A stretch of DNA of 64,000 bases, taken from Parelaphostrongylus tenuis. Lineage: Eukaryota; Nematoda; Chromadorea; Rhabditida; Metastrongylidae. A program made the translations under genes and the position numbers. The notes below the pieces were generated by a model, which was given only the letters and a program-made list of their open reading frames with translations, was not told the origin of the DNA and searched no databases. Shown piece after piece: positions 1 to 12,283 of the stretch. Every line of letters starts with the position of its first letter. The first letter of the stretch is position 1. Where the stretch lies: positions 62,001-126,000 of the forward strand of contig JAHQIW010007315.1 of the NCBI GenBank assembly GCA_019055375.1, given 5' to 3'.

Positions 1-31
1 GTGGATATTAATCGCCCTGAAATTTTTTTAG

Positions 32-1132
32 TAATAGCGATGCAAAGTCGTTTCTGTCCGATTCGTCATCATCTGTAAAGTCAAGTACACGCTCACGGGA
101 TATGCCAGAATCTGAGAAAAAGCAGGAAGAGGAACTTGATAAGTATGTATTCTCGTACTTCCTATGTACATAGTTTTCTCTCTGTACAACATTCAAGCGT
201 TCATGTTCTAACCTTTGAGGTAACCATTAGCTGGTGTCTTTCCAGGATCTCATTATCTAAGTTGTCATGTTAATAACAACCAAATGAATGTTTTTCAGGA
301 AAGTTAAAGTGAAAGAAGAAAACTTCGTTCCTAACCATTTGACGGTGGAAGGAAGTATTCGAAGAAGAAGTCTGCGTAGTTGGAAAGACCACTCTATAGT
401 GAAGAACGAGCCAAATACTCCAGTGAAGGGCATTGTAAAAATTGAACATCAAAATCATTCAAATAGTGTGAAACAAACGTCATTGCCAACGTCTAGTCAA
501 GGTCCTCGCCTCAACAGTTCTGCAAGTCATGAAACGTCAGGTGATGAAGTCGCGATGAGCAGAGTGAATAGCAGTTTCGAAGGCCGTCTTAGTATCACTG
601 TTGCTTCTTTCGAACACTCCTTATCAGTTTCCAACACCGACGAAAGAACTACTCGCATAAAACGTCGATCCGAATTGAAAAAGATTGCAGAGGTGCCTGC
701 TTCACCTTTACACAAGCTCCCTAGAACTGTAGCAGAAACATCCAATATTGAAGTGAAACCCCTTGATTCACTGAACATATCAGACTTTGGCAAGGATTGC
801 AAACAGCGGTACAGTCCTTTGAGCAAAATCTTACCGATGAGTATTTTCACTCAAGGTTTAACATATGGTTTTGCAGTTTGAGAGGGTCAACAATCGATAA
901 GAATGATGAGGTGAACGAGAGAGTTTTACGACCTCGTCATAGCTTTCCATCGATGATTCAAAGGGATCACGGTTTCGCTACGACATTAAGTGAACCAAAA
1001 ATTGGTGGGTTTGTAACTGCTTCATCGAATTTGAGCGGAATTGAAGAGATTTTAATAGTACGATTTAAGGAGCCATTACACGCTTCCGTACCACGCGAGA
1101 TTTGCATCATAAAAGCGGTATTCGTCGAATGA
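32..1132 (+). CDS. Partial gene, unrecognised charged protein (at least three exons)
   Basis: Three exon-like stretches share one continuous reading frame. Exon 32-142 follows a TTTTTTTAG acceptor, is rich in Ser, Lys and Glu, and ends at an AA|GTATGT donor. Exon 299-808 follows TTTTTCAG; the split Lys codon joins in frame and the exon carries basic and Ser-rich stretches such as RRRSLRSWK. A donor at 809 and acceptor TTTTGCAG ending at 876 give a 68-nt intron and keep the frame into the third stretch, open to about 1132. The true end of the third exon is uncertain; a donor could lie before the stop. The 5' part of the gene lies outside the window. I see no domain I can name. Low complexity and charge suggest a nuclear or regulatory protein, but that is only inference. 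The splice phases are what support it. Confidence 0.45.
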
Positions 1133-4100
1133 GAGCATTCGGAACTCATTAAACGTTGCTGACCATATCGTTCATTGAATGAGATGAAGATCAGTTCTGA
1201 AATTAGTGGGTAACTGCCCACAAAATTGGCTACAACATCTGAAGATGCGCCGGCAATCAGCGCAAACAAAACCGATAAAGATTTTAATCTATAGTAGGTG
1301 CAAATCTATACTGGTGTGTCACTTAATCACTAATCTTTGAGGTACACACACACTTGTCTCTCTCGTTTCTCTTCCATAATGACTACTGATAAGTACTTGC
1401 GAAACGCGGTGTGTAAGATATTTCGAGTTCATTTGAGTAAGCGTGATGCTTGTCCATCAGTGATCTTTCAAGCAACCGGTATCTTTCGTGACGTCAAATC
1501 TCACTCAGCTAGTGTAGTGACGGGGTCGTGTCTCGTGGAAAGCAGGCGCAAAAAGCCAGTCATGCATACACAGATAATGACAGCTTGCATCTCGTGGGAA
1601 AGCAGGCGCATCTGGTGGGAGAGCGCTAGCGCAACGCCGTCTGCATATCAGTGTTGGTCCTCATTGGGTCAATTACGAATATGGTGACTCAATATATAGA
1701 AATGGCACATAGATGGCTCCACGAATTCTTGATTTTTCGCTCATAAGGCCTTTGCGGCAAAGCATATCGTTTTTGCGATGGCGTAAGAATTGTTGCTTTG
1801 TTTTGTCCAAGCAGTTCATTTTATAAAGGTGTATTCTGGTATGAGGTACCGGTCAGTCCGCTTAGACCTTGTGACAGAGTACGCTAAGTAATTCGGGGGT
1901 GCCTCATTTCGAAATTTCGTAAGTGGGAATCACTTCACTTCGAAGAAACGAAGTGCATTGAAGTGGTGTGTGAAACGAGTCAATGAAGATCTTGATTCAC
2001 GGTCATTTTTCAATACTTTATGACAAAATGAGGTTGTGAGTGACAATTGACTCAATGGATTCGATGTGAGGTTGATGAAGAGCATAGTCAGGATCTCAGC
2101 ATTAGTATTTGAAAACTATTGGCAAGCTCTCTAACATTTAGGGCCTCGTTTTTCTCATATAGGATGTGACCGAATTTGTAATCGAGCGCTTGGGATCTGA
2201 AAACAACGCGCAGGCTACAATTTTATCAGAGATTCATGAAAAGGGCGAAATTAGTGAACTTTGAATCTAGCGGGTTGCTTTGTTGATTCACTATTTCTTT
2301 TGAAATCAAAATGCGCTTTTCCAGCAACTTTTAATGAAATTTTCAGTTCCAATTGGTTACAGTACAAGGACTTTTCGATCAGAAAATTGATATATAAACA
2401 TGAGGTGTATTCTTTTGTACATCGTATTCAACAGCGTTCATTGAAAATGACTGACAGATTCGTAATTTCTGCACTCTCGTATATGAGATGATATCTCTTC
2501 TTGAAGAGGACGGCATAAACATTTGTGGTCGGTCTTGTGAATGCTGTGTTTTCGTCTCGTATGTACTTACTTCACCAGTGCAACAATTGTAAAGGGAAGC
2601 GTTACAGCTTCTTTTCTTTCAAATTATGCTTATAGCGGATCTAAAATGGAGTAACGATGGGTGTTTTTCTGAAGTAGTTTCTGGAATTGTGCAAAGATCG
2701 TGGTTCCCATTTTAGTACCTGAAGAAATCCTGCTGATGTAATGACTACGTTGTGAGTCATGAATAGCTCATGAGCTAACACTCTGAATCATGAATCAATC
2801 GCACATTTGGCTTTTACCGATGTTGTGAAGAAAATTTTGAAACAGCAGGTTGTGCCTAGTTCGACGCATATTCGTGACTCATACTTATGAACGATAATAA
2901 TCCGAGTCAGTTGTAAACATGGTTTCGAGCACTATCCTCAACTCGCATGCATATTATCCAATAATGTTGAGTTATATGGAAAAACTTCCCGAGTCCAGGC
3001 GGAAGCTCAACCCACCGTTTCACCTATAGAGGGTGTGCGTGCTACCATTGCACGACCGGGGCTACCGCTCTGCTGTCATTCTTGCAAATTGCGTGCATAA
3101 TGCTTCTCTTTGTGGTTTTGCAGCCTAACAAAACGATTTAAACTCTAACTGCGTGCATATCAGGTTCAGTGGTTGGCTACCGTATAGGTTTTGTCTTTCT
3201 GTGTGAGATCGTGCGGCAATCGGTCTCATTGGTGCTGCAAAGCTTACGCTTAGCCACTCTGTTAGACTACAGCTACCGGAACTAAGAAACGTAGATCAAA
3301 GTATTTCGTCAAGGGCTAGATGATCGTTCAATCTTCAGTTTGTTCTGTCGACATGTTCTTACGTCTGTCGCTTCACGGAGGAGTTAGGGCATTGGAAACG
3401 ACGTGCGCTATCCGAGGACGGTACTGATCGAACAGGTAAACCACAGTACAGATTGCAGTGTAATAGAACAATCACTGTAGAAGAAATCACTCAGGAATCA
3501 GTTCGCTCTGTACTCTTGTTTCACTCATATGACCCTACCCTAGTCAGGTGTGGTAGTTGGTGATGTGACATCAGCATGCATAAGACTCATTAGACTGTTC
3601 ATTCAACGATAGGCTAGGTTTCGCACGATCATTACCTTTCTTGACGGCATAATTCTAACTACTGACACCTCAATGAGTAGTGTAGGGGATTAACCTGCGA
3701 GAAATCTATCGAGTTCCTACTGAGATGCCCTCATTGACTGTCACTGAAGGTTTTCCATAACTACCCTCTGATCGTTTGATCTTGAATTAGAAATGGTAGT
3801 TGTTGTTCTTGTCAGGTATGATGCCGGATCTCTTCTGCAGTATGACACCGCAAGACTTCTCATCGTGTATCCTAAAAATCTCTGGGAAAAAGTCTTCAGT
3901 TCTAGGTGTTTGCCCTGAAATAACGTCAAGCGATCGCTCCAATAACAGCTTTAGAGTGATGTCTGAACGATATATTTGTACATCCGTAGAGAAGCTATAA
4001 GTTGATCAATGTGATCTTTTGCTGTCTTCTACTTAAGCTCCAAATATGTCATGTAACTGAGCTGAACGCACCAATTGAGCAGTACTAGTCTCTATTGAGA

Positions 4101-4270
4101 CTTTGATACTCCCCGTTGATGAACTGCATTGTGCGGCGAGATCTCGTCCAACTTATCAAGCTCACTCAAATTCAAAATCTTATCGTTTCTATTGGAAAGG
4201 TATTTCAAGGCAAACCATGTAATAGCAGGGCCCTACGGGTTATCGAACCTAAATAGGGTATTCTATTGGG
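1133..4270. other. No gene recognised; one short direct repeat
   Basis: No convincing exon or element was found. At about 1528 and 1590 the motif CTCGTGG(G)AAAGCAGGCGCA occurs twice, about 60 bp apart. The ORFs here are short, lack paired splice sites and look random. Confidence 0.4.
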
Positions 4271-4445
4271 TCGACAGATCCGGACTTCTTCGTTTTTGTT
4301 GATTATTTTCTTGTACTCCAGTTCTTGTTTTGTGTTATATATCTTAATAACCACAAGAAGCTGCTCTAAGTGATAGTGAAAAACGAAAACTCGAATGTGC
4401 GAAAATTAATCAACAAAAGCGACAAGATCCGGGAAATTTCCTACC
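4271..4445. repeat. Fold-back element, family A (short copy)
   Basis: The left arm begins near AGATCCGGACTTCTTCG and the right arm ends near the inverted match CGACAAGATCCGG. They pair over roughly 70 bp with a minimal loop. The same family is seen as a longer copy at 15583-15965, sharing AAGAAGCTGCTCTAA and the oppositely oriented outer ends. No coding capacity, so probably a MITE-like non-autonomous element. Confidence 0.55.
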
Positions 4446-5605
4446 TATCCAGTACTAGAAGTGTACGGTTTTGCTCGCATACATGAAACTAGCGAAATCC
4501 TTTGAGAGTTGTGGCGTTTGGTAGGACATCGGGCGTCTGCTGATTTCCCTGAAGGCGTCTGAAGGCGATATAGGCGTCTGCTGATATCCCCTGAAGGATT
4601 GGTGATTGACGGGGGATACAGGTGTTGAAGGTGATACTGAAAGAAGATTGGTGGTAGTAGGATGTAGATGTTTCGAAACTGGTTTTTTTCATACTTTTGA
4701 AAGCTTTTTTCATATTAAATTTCTGCAATTGTTATTATACCGACGTGAATGTCAGTTTTATCTTAGCTTTAAGATCAAGTGCTGAAATTCTCTGTCGTTG
4801 TTGATCTATCATTATGCTAATCTATTTGTAATTGCACAATTTAGAAGAAGAAAAGTGATTTTCTAGTGAGTTATACTCTTTGCTTCGTGAGTCACCTGTA
4901 ATCCTTGTACTCATCCATAACGAAGAATTTTGGCATACCTTATGTTTCAGAGTGTTTTTCTGTCCTTGAAGCGAGGGTGAAATAGCTGTTCATTAATCAG
5001 CTGAACCCCATGAGATCCCTACCTTCTCTAGTGAAGAGTGAATTTTTGTTTTAGATGTTTTCTTTGCATAGCTTTAGAGGGTTTCACTTCTAGTTTTGCA
5101 ATCTTCTTATTGAATTATTCTCTCTGAGTACTTTGAGCTTTTTGATGTATTTTATTGACTCGTTGGTTATGTGATTTTGTTATTGCCATTAAAGTGATCT
5201 AAAATATCTCCGTAGCTTTGTAGTGTTTGGAACGTGTTGAATTCATTATTCACCTGAATACTTGAACGTAGTTTGGTCCAATGATAGTATAGAGAGTAGA
5301 ACTTGAAAGATCAGCTAAGCTAAGGCACATGGCGTGGCGCTGTGATTTGCTGTTGAACGGCGTTGATTAGGTAGTTGATGAAGGGCTACGATTAGGATAA
5401 AAGGATGACTTGCTCCCATCATATAACACTTGAGGATTGTGTTCACCTCTAGTATTTTGGATCAAGGGAGATTAACGGGAAAAATACCGAGATTGATAGA
5501 TAATTGATAGTCTTGGGAATAACTGCAATCTAATCATTTCTTTCGCTTCTATAAGAAACGGAACTTAGGTCACCTTCGAGAAATCCTTGATGACGATCAC
5601 ATCAC
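4446..5605. other. No gene recognised
   Basis: AT-rich DNA. I see no exon with paired splice sites, no tRNA-like head and no element end. A GGCGTCTG-containing stretch is repeated locally around 4545-4580. Confidence 0.35.
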
Positions 5606-5815
5606 GATTCACCTGCATCACCTGTCGTCCCCTTGATTGTCGATTGACTCGAGCGGGTACCAGCAACACTTCCATTTTTCCCTATCGTGTGCAAGAGTAG
5701 CCCAGTGGGTCCTCCTCGCTCTAGGGATTCGCTGAGCATCATATCTTTCTTCTATCGCTTTCGTGAAGAAATCGGACCAACGGGTCAATGGTCTTCTTGT
5801 AGAGCGCTTGTAAAT
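5606..5815 (-). mobile_element. RTE-clade retrotransposon, 5'-truncated 3' end
   Basis: On the minus strand this reads as the last ~65 residues of the RTE-type reverse transcriptase ORF, with PLTRWSDFFTKAIEERYDAQ and the closing WYPLES motif, followed by the typical 3' tail CAGGTGATGCAGGTGA. It matches the longer copies at 7361-8130 and 48344-49118. A dead 5' truncation. Confidence 0.85.
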
Positions 5816-6020
5816 ATTCCTACTTATGGAGACCACGTATTTTTGAAATAAAAAAATAAGTTTCCAATCATGTAGATTGAAAGAAACGTCATCTGGAAAG
5901 TTGTGACTTCCACATTTGCTTCTCACCCATTAACCACATCATGTTCACTGATTTCGATATGTTTGTGGCTAGGATGTTTTCCACCATATGTGCAGATTTC
6001 GATACATTCGTCAAATTAAG

Positions 6021-6320
6021 GGATAAAAGATAAAGCTCTCGGCGTTGATCAATCCCTGAAGGATGCACCATGCATTCGTCTTCAGTATTTAAGTTCGTTT
6101 GAGGTGATTGATTAGATATCTGGCCTTTACAATGACTCGCGGTGGCCTCCCGCTGAACCGAGTCAGTGCTGCTTATTCTCCTAGACAAGTTTGCGACCAG
6201 TCCGGTACCAATTTACTGACCTCGGAAGGATGGATGGCTTGGTGAGCCATGGGCGCGAGATCCGTACCATCGACCTTGTGTGCGACGCAAAGCACCTCCA
6301 ACCACGCCACATGCGCTCCA
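6021..6320 (-). mobile_element. tRNA-derived SINE, family 1
   Basis: Minus-strand copy of the repeat best preserved at 60340-60645. The tRNA-like head, with A-box and B-box type sequence, is at the right end (CGCATGTGGCG); the body and the tail GGGATTGATCAACGCCGAG are at the left. No protein is encoded. Confidence 0.8.
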
Positions 6321-6529
6321 TGTTCCGTCAAATTATTGACTCAATATTTCGACTTCTTTTTTCGAACAGTAGAAAGAAATCGAATCGAACAATAGAACAA
6401 TGACCCCATAGTTCGCCGCTCCTTCACTGATTTCAGATTAGTAAGTAGATATTGTCGGTTAGGTCTGTTGATAGCCATGACCATCATATTACTATGATAC
6501 AACACACGGACCAAAATATAGATTTTTGG

Positions 6530-7128
6530 ACGTTAGGCGGGGATCGAACTGGCATGTCACCCTTCGCGGGGGCGGGTACCAATCAGTTGTACTACCGAGG
6601 CTCCTGTTCTACTACCACGCTTTCGTGATACGAGGTATCGATCTGGCAGCAACTACCCGTCAACTTGGCCTTGTAAGCGCATGTCGACACTGGGCCCAGT
6701 TTGCCGACAGATATTGTACATACAATCAATTAGAGGCTTTTTAGATACTTTCAAATATAAAAAATTCTTATTGATTACAAATAGATCAATCTAAAACAAA
6801 ATATGTTTGTTGTCGACGGTGTCACTAGGACCTCTGTGATGTCGTTCGTAGCTGGAAAAATGAGACGATGTGTAGAGAGTAGTGAGAACTTAAGCAGTCA
6901 CAACAATATATTCAAAGATGTGCAATGACATGCAAAACTTCGAACCTCGGGCGGGAGTTGAACTCGCGTGTACACTTTCTCCGAGCCCATTACAGAAACA
7001 AAGTTAGCAGAGCTCGGATCTCGGCAGTGCAGTGGTTAGCACACGCCTTTGGAAAGGGTGAAACGCGGGTTCAACTCCTATTCAAGGTTCAAAGTTCTGC
7101 ATATCACTCAGCATTCTTGGGAAGGTAA
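6530..7128. repeat. Decayed tRNA-like repeats, partly as an inverted pair (family 3)
   Basis: At 6925-6990 a minus-oriented head (TTCGAACCTCGGGCGGGAGT) faces a plus-oriented head at 7020-7125 (GCAGTGCAGTGGTTAGCACA, then GGGTTCAACTCC). Both resemble tRNA A and B boxes. A more decayed tRNA-like stretch lies at 6530-6720. Acceptor stems do not pair, so these are not functional tRNA genes. Confidence 0.5.
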
Positions 7129-7360
7129 ATTATTAGAATTCTGTATGTCAAACGATTCTAAATTCCTTCTCAGTAGTGGATCAAAGAAGCATCTCTTGTG
7201 TTTTGACCTGGATTCATGACCATGTTTTATGAGAAGGTGAAGTGTAACAATTGTAGGCTTCCATGAACAAGCTGATTTGTCATTTTATCAAATCAATCCT
7301 ATTGATTCAATGTTTATCTAGTTCTAATTCCAATTCTCTTTATCTACTGACATCCTATCA

Positions 7361-8130
7361 GCATCACCTGTATCACCTGTTGTCCCGTTGATCGTCGAGT
7401 GACCCGAGCGGGTACCAGCAACTCTTCCATTTCTCCCTATCGCGTGCAACAGTAGCCCAGTGGGTCCTCCTCGCTCTGGGGATTCGCTGCGCATCATATC
7501 TTTCTTCTATAGCTTTCTTGAGAGAGTTGGACCAATGGGTCGGTGGTCTTCCTGTAGAGCGCTAGATATCCCGAGCAATCCAATCGATAACGGCTGTCGT
7601 CCATCGGTTGTCGTTGAAGCGCATCACGTATCCGGCCCACCTTATATTCGATATCCTGGCTTGTAGAACGGCGTCTCTGATTTTCGATCGTTGACGTAGG
7701 TCGGAATTTCGGATCCTTTCTCTTAACTGCGAGATACGGGGTACTCCTAGCATCGACCTTTCGACTCCGCGTTCGACAACTCCAAGTGATCTTTCATCTT
7801 GCTTACGTAGCGACCAGGTTTCTGCTGCATACGTTAGGGCAGGGATAACTGTAGAGTCGAAGAGGTGGGCACGGAGTCGGATGTTCTTTGTCCTCTTCAC
7901 TACATCTTCGATGCTCTTAAATGTTCCCCAAGCCGCTCGTTTCCTCCTGCTCAACTCTGGAGCTAGGTCTTGTTGATTTCATCATGTTGATCATGTTGAT
8001 TTCACGACCTAGATAGACGTATCTGGAGCATTCGGAGATTGTCGTTCCGCTGAGCGTGAATGGGGCATTTAAAACCCATCCGTTCCTCATGGACATCGTA
8101 TCACTAGATTTATCCCTATCCGCATACCTA
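7361..8130 (-). pseudogene. RTE-clade retrotransposon fragment, C-terminal part of RT ORF
   Basis: The minus strand carries the thumb/C-terminal region (RRKRAAWGTFKSIEDVVKRT, AETWSLRKQDERSL), shifted into another frame near 7955 by a short duplication of the TTGATTTCATCATG type. Upstream, YVYLGREINM is in a second frame. The 3' end CAGGTGATACAGGTGATGC is at 7361. Relative to the copy at 48344 the last ~40 codons are altered. Inactive and 5' truncated. Confidence 0.85.
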
Positions 8131-8486
8131 TCAGCATAATAATCCAAAAATATACTGGTATTATTTTTGCTCAATTTAAATCAATTAAGAAGTATTTGGT
8201 AATAAACAATCTATCGTCGTGATCCTTAATACAGTTCTATACATAAGTTTCGAAATAAGATATCTTAAATAATGAAATGAGATTTGAGAAAAAAGAAGAA
8301 CGAGATTAGCCAACTGTTAGTGAGACTTTGGACCTTACTCTCCTATTTTGAAAGAAAGGCTACTTTGTGGTGTTACCATGAAGATTCACGGAAGTTGAAG
8401 AACTTCATTGCTTACTGATTTTGGTACTTATATGTTATACGGTGATAAATGAAAGGAATGTGAATATTCGACCTTACTCGTTGAAC

Positions 8487-9257
8487 AAGAATTTTTCGTA
8501 AGAGTGTTAGTAATCACTGGAAAGCTTAAATCTCTGGCTAGAGCCGTACGTGGTCGGTTTCGTTTTTCAGAAAAAACATTTTATAACGCTGTAATATTCA
8601 AAATAAAATTATGTTCCATAGGACTACGCGTTTTTTTCACCTCGTATATGTTTCGCTGGACAAAACTCCTTCCTGAGAGTGCTGGTACTCATTCAATAGC
8701 GTTGTAGGAGAAGGAAAACATATGTCTATCGTTTTTCTTCTCGCCGAGCAGAGCTCCTTCTTTAGACTACTAGTACTCATTCGATAGCGTGAATTTCAAA
8801 GATTTCAACGTTATGATTATTTTCTGAAAAAAACAGTTTCCTTGTAGCATAGTAGAGAAAATAAGATTGAGTCACATACGCCGCGCATTTTTGCTTGTCG
8901 GGTAGTGTATGTGCGTGGCTGTGGGTCACGATCAAGCGATCACGCTGACGCGACTCACATGCGTAGTGCGTTTTTTTACTATCTGATTTGGGGTTTTTCT
9001 TTATTATGAAAGAAACTTCAGATAACAAGTATGACACTGATACTATAAGATCTTCTCTACATTTTCATGTGCTTTTTATGCTTCTCAAGGATTATACGCA
9101 TGAGAAAAATGGAAACGCGCGGAGGGTGTGAAACATAATCTTATTCTGAATGCTACATCGTCATTGAAGGGATGTTGTAAAAAACCGGCCACGTACGGCT
9201 CTAATCAGACATCTAGGCGTTCGAATGATTACTAGCACTCCTATGAAAAAAATTGTC
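8487..9257. repeat. Fold-back element, family B
   Basis: The left arm (AAGAGTGTTAGTAATCACTG ... GAGCCGTACGTGG) reappears inverted at 9175-9257 (CCACGTACGGCTC ... ATTACTAGCACTC). A second copy of the left arm begins at 63891 and runs off the window. Inside, TACTCATTCAATAGCGT occurs twice (near 8688 and 8775). No transposase seen. Confidence 0.6.
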
Positions 9258-9477
9258 CAACGAATGAGGTTGAATATTGATTTGTTGCAATCCACATATA
9301 AGTCTATTTTTTTGGCAATAATAATCATTGGAAAAATGAAATAATCAATAATAAAGCTAGCATCAAAAACATAGAAATAACAAATAAAACACGAAACTAA
9401 TGTGAATCACGTTAATAAGATAACTTAACAACATGTACAGAATGTTGATAACATTAACAATAACATTAACCCAGCAA

Positions 9478-9720
9478 TGTGGAGTGCAGTGCAAAAACAT
9501 TTGTGTCAGTCGGGATTGGAACCCTAATCTCACTCTTTCAAAAGAGTGCTATGCAAAACGAGCGTCGGTAATGCAACGGTTAGCATACGCTCTTGGAAAG
9601 AGTGAGATCTGAGTTCGAATCCCGACTGACACAAATGTTTTTGCACAGCACTTCACATTATTGGGTATATCACAAGATCATACCACCGCAAGTGGCGGTC
9701 AGATAAAAAGAATTTTCCTT
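9478..9720. mobile_element. tRNA-derived SINE, family 3, as an inverted pair
   Basis: A plus-strand copy (9566-9720) has head GCAACGGTTAGCATACGC and B-box GAGTTCGAATCCC, then a body ending GGGTATATCACAAGATCAT. A truncated minus-strand copy of the head and early body precedes it (9478-9560). The two match over about 80 bp and could form a long hairpin. Confidence 0.7.
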
Positions 9721-10140
9721 GATTATAAATAACAGTAACATTGACTGCTATTATTATAATTAATAACTGAACAATTAATTAACTAATTAGTTAATTTCAA
9801 TGCTAACTAATTAGCTAAGAATTATTATTATATTACCAATTAATTTACTATTTATACAAGTTCTATTTACTATTTATACAAGTTCTATTGTTTGAATTAT
9901 GGTCGTAGAAAAATTGACCATCCTTTTAATATGCCTTCGAGAACATCGATCTGTCCAAAGTCATGTGCTGCTGACGTGGCGTTTTGTGAAAGCCCGTCGC
10001 TAAGAAAATGTCGAACAACTAAGACAATAGGCTGACTAGTCTTAGCGGTTAGATTCATTTCAACTTTCTGCCTGTTCTTCCAAATATGTTTCGATAATTT
10101 TGAGATTTCCAAGCTTACACGAGGCTGCTAACAAAGTTTA
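9721..10140. other. No gene recognised; A/T-rich
   Basis: Contains TTAATTAACTAATTAGTTAA-type palindromic AT runs at about 9760-9870 and nothing I can assign. Confidence 0.4.
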
Positions 10141-10180
10141 TTCGATAGGAATATATCATATTTTGAGCCATTAAAGTCTA

Positions 10181-10227
10181 AGCACTTCATAGGCGTCTGT
10201 TCCTCCTACCGGACTCATCAGTAGCGC
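10181..10227 (-). ncRNA. Decayed hammerhead ribozyme motif
   Basis: Minus strand: stem I GGCGCUA, core CUGAUGA intact, but the GAAA side reads GAGGAAC instead of GACGAAAC and stem I closes poorly. Probably inactive. Confidence 0.55.
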
Positions 10228-10410
10228 CGTCCTTGGTTCAGCCGATCCCTTGAAGCTGTACCCCTCTGTGGAGGAATCGACGTCGAGCAGTGAGTTACTG
10301 CAAGTCAGATGTTGGAATTACTTGACGTTGTAGTGATCTACAGTCGAACTTGTGGCTTCTAAGATGGACCATACCTCTAATATTACCTGAAGGGATCAGC
10401 TGAACTGAGG

Positions 10411-10460
10411 ACGGTGCTGCTGATAAGTCCCGCTAGGACGAAGCGCGCCTGTATAGCACT
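10411..10460 (+). ncRNA. Decayed hammerhead ribozyme motif
   Basis: Stem I GGUGCUG pairs with UAGCACU. The core reads CUGAUAA (G of CUGAUGA lost) and GAAG instead of GAAA. Stem II GUCC/GGAC is intact. Predicted inactive. Confidence 0.6.
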
Positions 10461-10802
10461 TATACCTTGATGGCTCAAATCTTCACGTTTCCTTATCAGG
10501 TTATTCTTTGAGCATGGTTTATGAAAAGGCGGTCGAATGAGAAGTTTAGTCGGTCTATATAAAGGGGACCGTCAAGTGAAGTGACCTCATTTGAGCGGGA
10601 TTCACTGAAGAAGATTCTGTTTGAGCGACAACGACGGTTAGTACCACAACAGGGACGAAGGACTGTGACCAATCGCCTCGAGTCTCGGTCCACAAGAAAA
10701 CGAAGAGGTCGAAGTGTTAGCCGAATAAGCGTTGCTATCAGACTCTTGTGAGCTCAGAAATTTATAAAGCATATTGATCACCCACGCTGTGGTTAAATGA
10801 AA

Positions 10803-10876
10803 GTCGGTTCAATTGGTTACCACTACTGTTACTGTTAAAAGCTGCTAGATAGCAATTGGTAACCGACTTTCCTCTA
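10803..10876. repeat. Short hairpin-forming inverted repeat
   Basis: GAAAGTCGGTT...GGTTACC at the left pairs with GGTAACCGACTTTC at the right, with a loop of about 35 nt. Too short for a usual MITE; origin unknown. Confidence 0.5.
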
Positions 10877-10926
10877 ACTCTAGACTTACTAATCGATCAT
10901 TTCTTTTTTCTCTCCACTCAACCGCT

Positions 10927-11117
10927 TTTCTATAGACCTTACTCATAGAATAATCTGATAGGATACATAATGTTTTGAGTCATTAAAGTAGCCTCAAGGA
11001 TCGGCAGAATCGAGAGAAGGTGCTACTGATAAGTCCCAATAGGGCGAAAGAGGCGCCTGTATAGTACCTATACATTGATGGCTCAAATCATGATATATTC
11101 TTATCAGATCATGTCTT
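10927..11117. mobile_element. Hammerhead-bearing element 2 (one arm deleted)
   Basis: The left outer end (TATAGACCTTACTCATA, AATAATCTGATAGGAT, TTTTGAGTC) is joined directly to a right arm with one + strand hammerhead and its outer end (GGCTCAAATCATG). The left-arm ribozyme and most of the interior are missing. Confidence 0.65.
11019..11068 (+). ncRNA. Hammerhead ribozyme motif, core mutated
   Basis: Stem I GGUGCUA/UAGUACC pairs over 7 bp. Stem II is GUCCC...GGGC, followed by GAAA, then stem III around GGCGCC. The core reads CUGAUAA, losing the conserved G, so it is probably inactive. Confidence 0.65.
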
Positions 11118-12049
11118 TTTTTTTTGTTGATTTGGCCAATCTCATAAAGTTGTTTAAAGGTTGAATTTCCTTTTCTAACGACCTCGAACTGGTTAAAACA
11201 ATAAGGCTACTAAATATCGATTGTAGTGGTGAAGTGCCGCCACCGACCGAGCTTATTGGAGGCTTCTTCATCAGTAAAGTTATTCATTTTTTCAGTGAGA
11301 ATTCAAAGTGACATAGGAGGCAGGGATTTCACTGCAGCGCTGCATTGCAATGAAACTGATCATTACTGTGAATTTTCCGTTGTATTTCATCATTTATTCT
11401 CAAATAGGGTTGAATTCATACAAGATATTAAGGAGGCATTAGTAGGGTAATTGTTCTTGCAAGTAGAATACTACCATCCTACGCGGTGTTACAGTATCGA
11501 ATAGAACTTATAATTGTTCACAGTGAAGGGACCAAAACAATAGCTTAGAGAAGAAGGTTGAATTCTATTCGTTAGTCCTACCTAAAACTCTTATCATCTT
11601 ACGAAAATCTATGAAACCCCGCTGAGACCCATAGTTCATGCCAATTTAATTGATTTCTAAGCTAATCGCACTCATCTGAATCCGAACGAGCATAGGTAGT
11701 AGACTGTCTTCAAGCATTTCTCTTAGCTAAAAGATAGCTTGGAGATAATCAATAAAGCTGAAGTTGAGAAAGTTAGTAGTTTGAAGTCATTAGGTATTAT
11801 ATCAGCTAGACAACTTACATATTGACTAATTAATTATACTCGTTTTTCTATTTTTTGATGACGATGTTGCTACGAGTGGCTCAAGGTGTGTCGAGGGGAT
11901 TCGCCGGACCTTTAGCAAATAGGTGAGCGGCTTCTTCTTTCTTTCGTAAAGGATGTAATTCTCATTCAACACACAGCTGAAAAGAAAAGACAGTGACTGT
12001 TGAGCTCCTATCAAAGTTCTATGTGATGGTGACAGTATTTGAAGAGAAT
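11118..12049. other. No gene recognised
   Basis: No exon pair, tRNA-like head or element end that I can support. A T10 run lies near 11118. Confidence 0.35.
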
Positions 12050-12283
12050 ATAACATGTTTTGAGCCATGTATTAGTGCTATACAGACACCTGTTTCGTTC
12101 CGGTCAACCGCTTTTTATAGACCTAGCTCAAACAGTAATAATCTGATAAGGATATAACTCACTATAACTCATTAGAAGAGCTCACTATAACTCATTAGAA
12201 GATTCACTTCAGAAGCCACAATCTCTACTGCAGGTCACTACAATGTCAGGTAATTCCATTATCTGACTTGAGGTGATTTAATA

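Larger units (their letters stand above)
10141..10507. mobile_element. Hammerhead-bearing fold-back element 1
   Basis: The ends are inverted repeats (GATAGGAATATATCAT...TTTTGAGCC left; GGCTCAAATC...CCTTATCAGG right). Each arm holds a hammerhead-like motif directed outward. The interior is also partly palindromic (GGTTCAGCCGATCC versus GGATCAGCTGAACT). Both ribozymes have decayed cores. Confidence 0.75.
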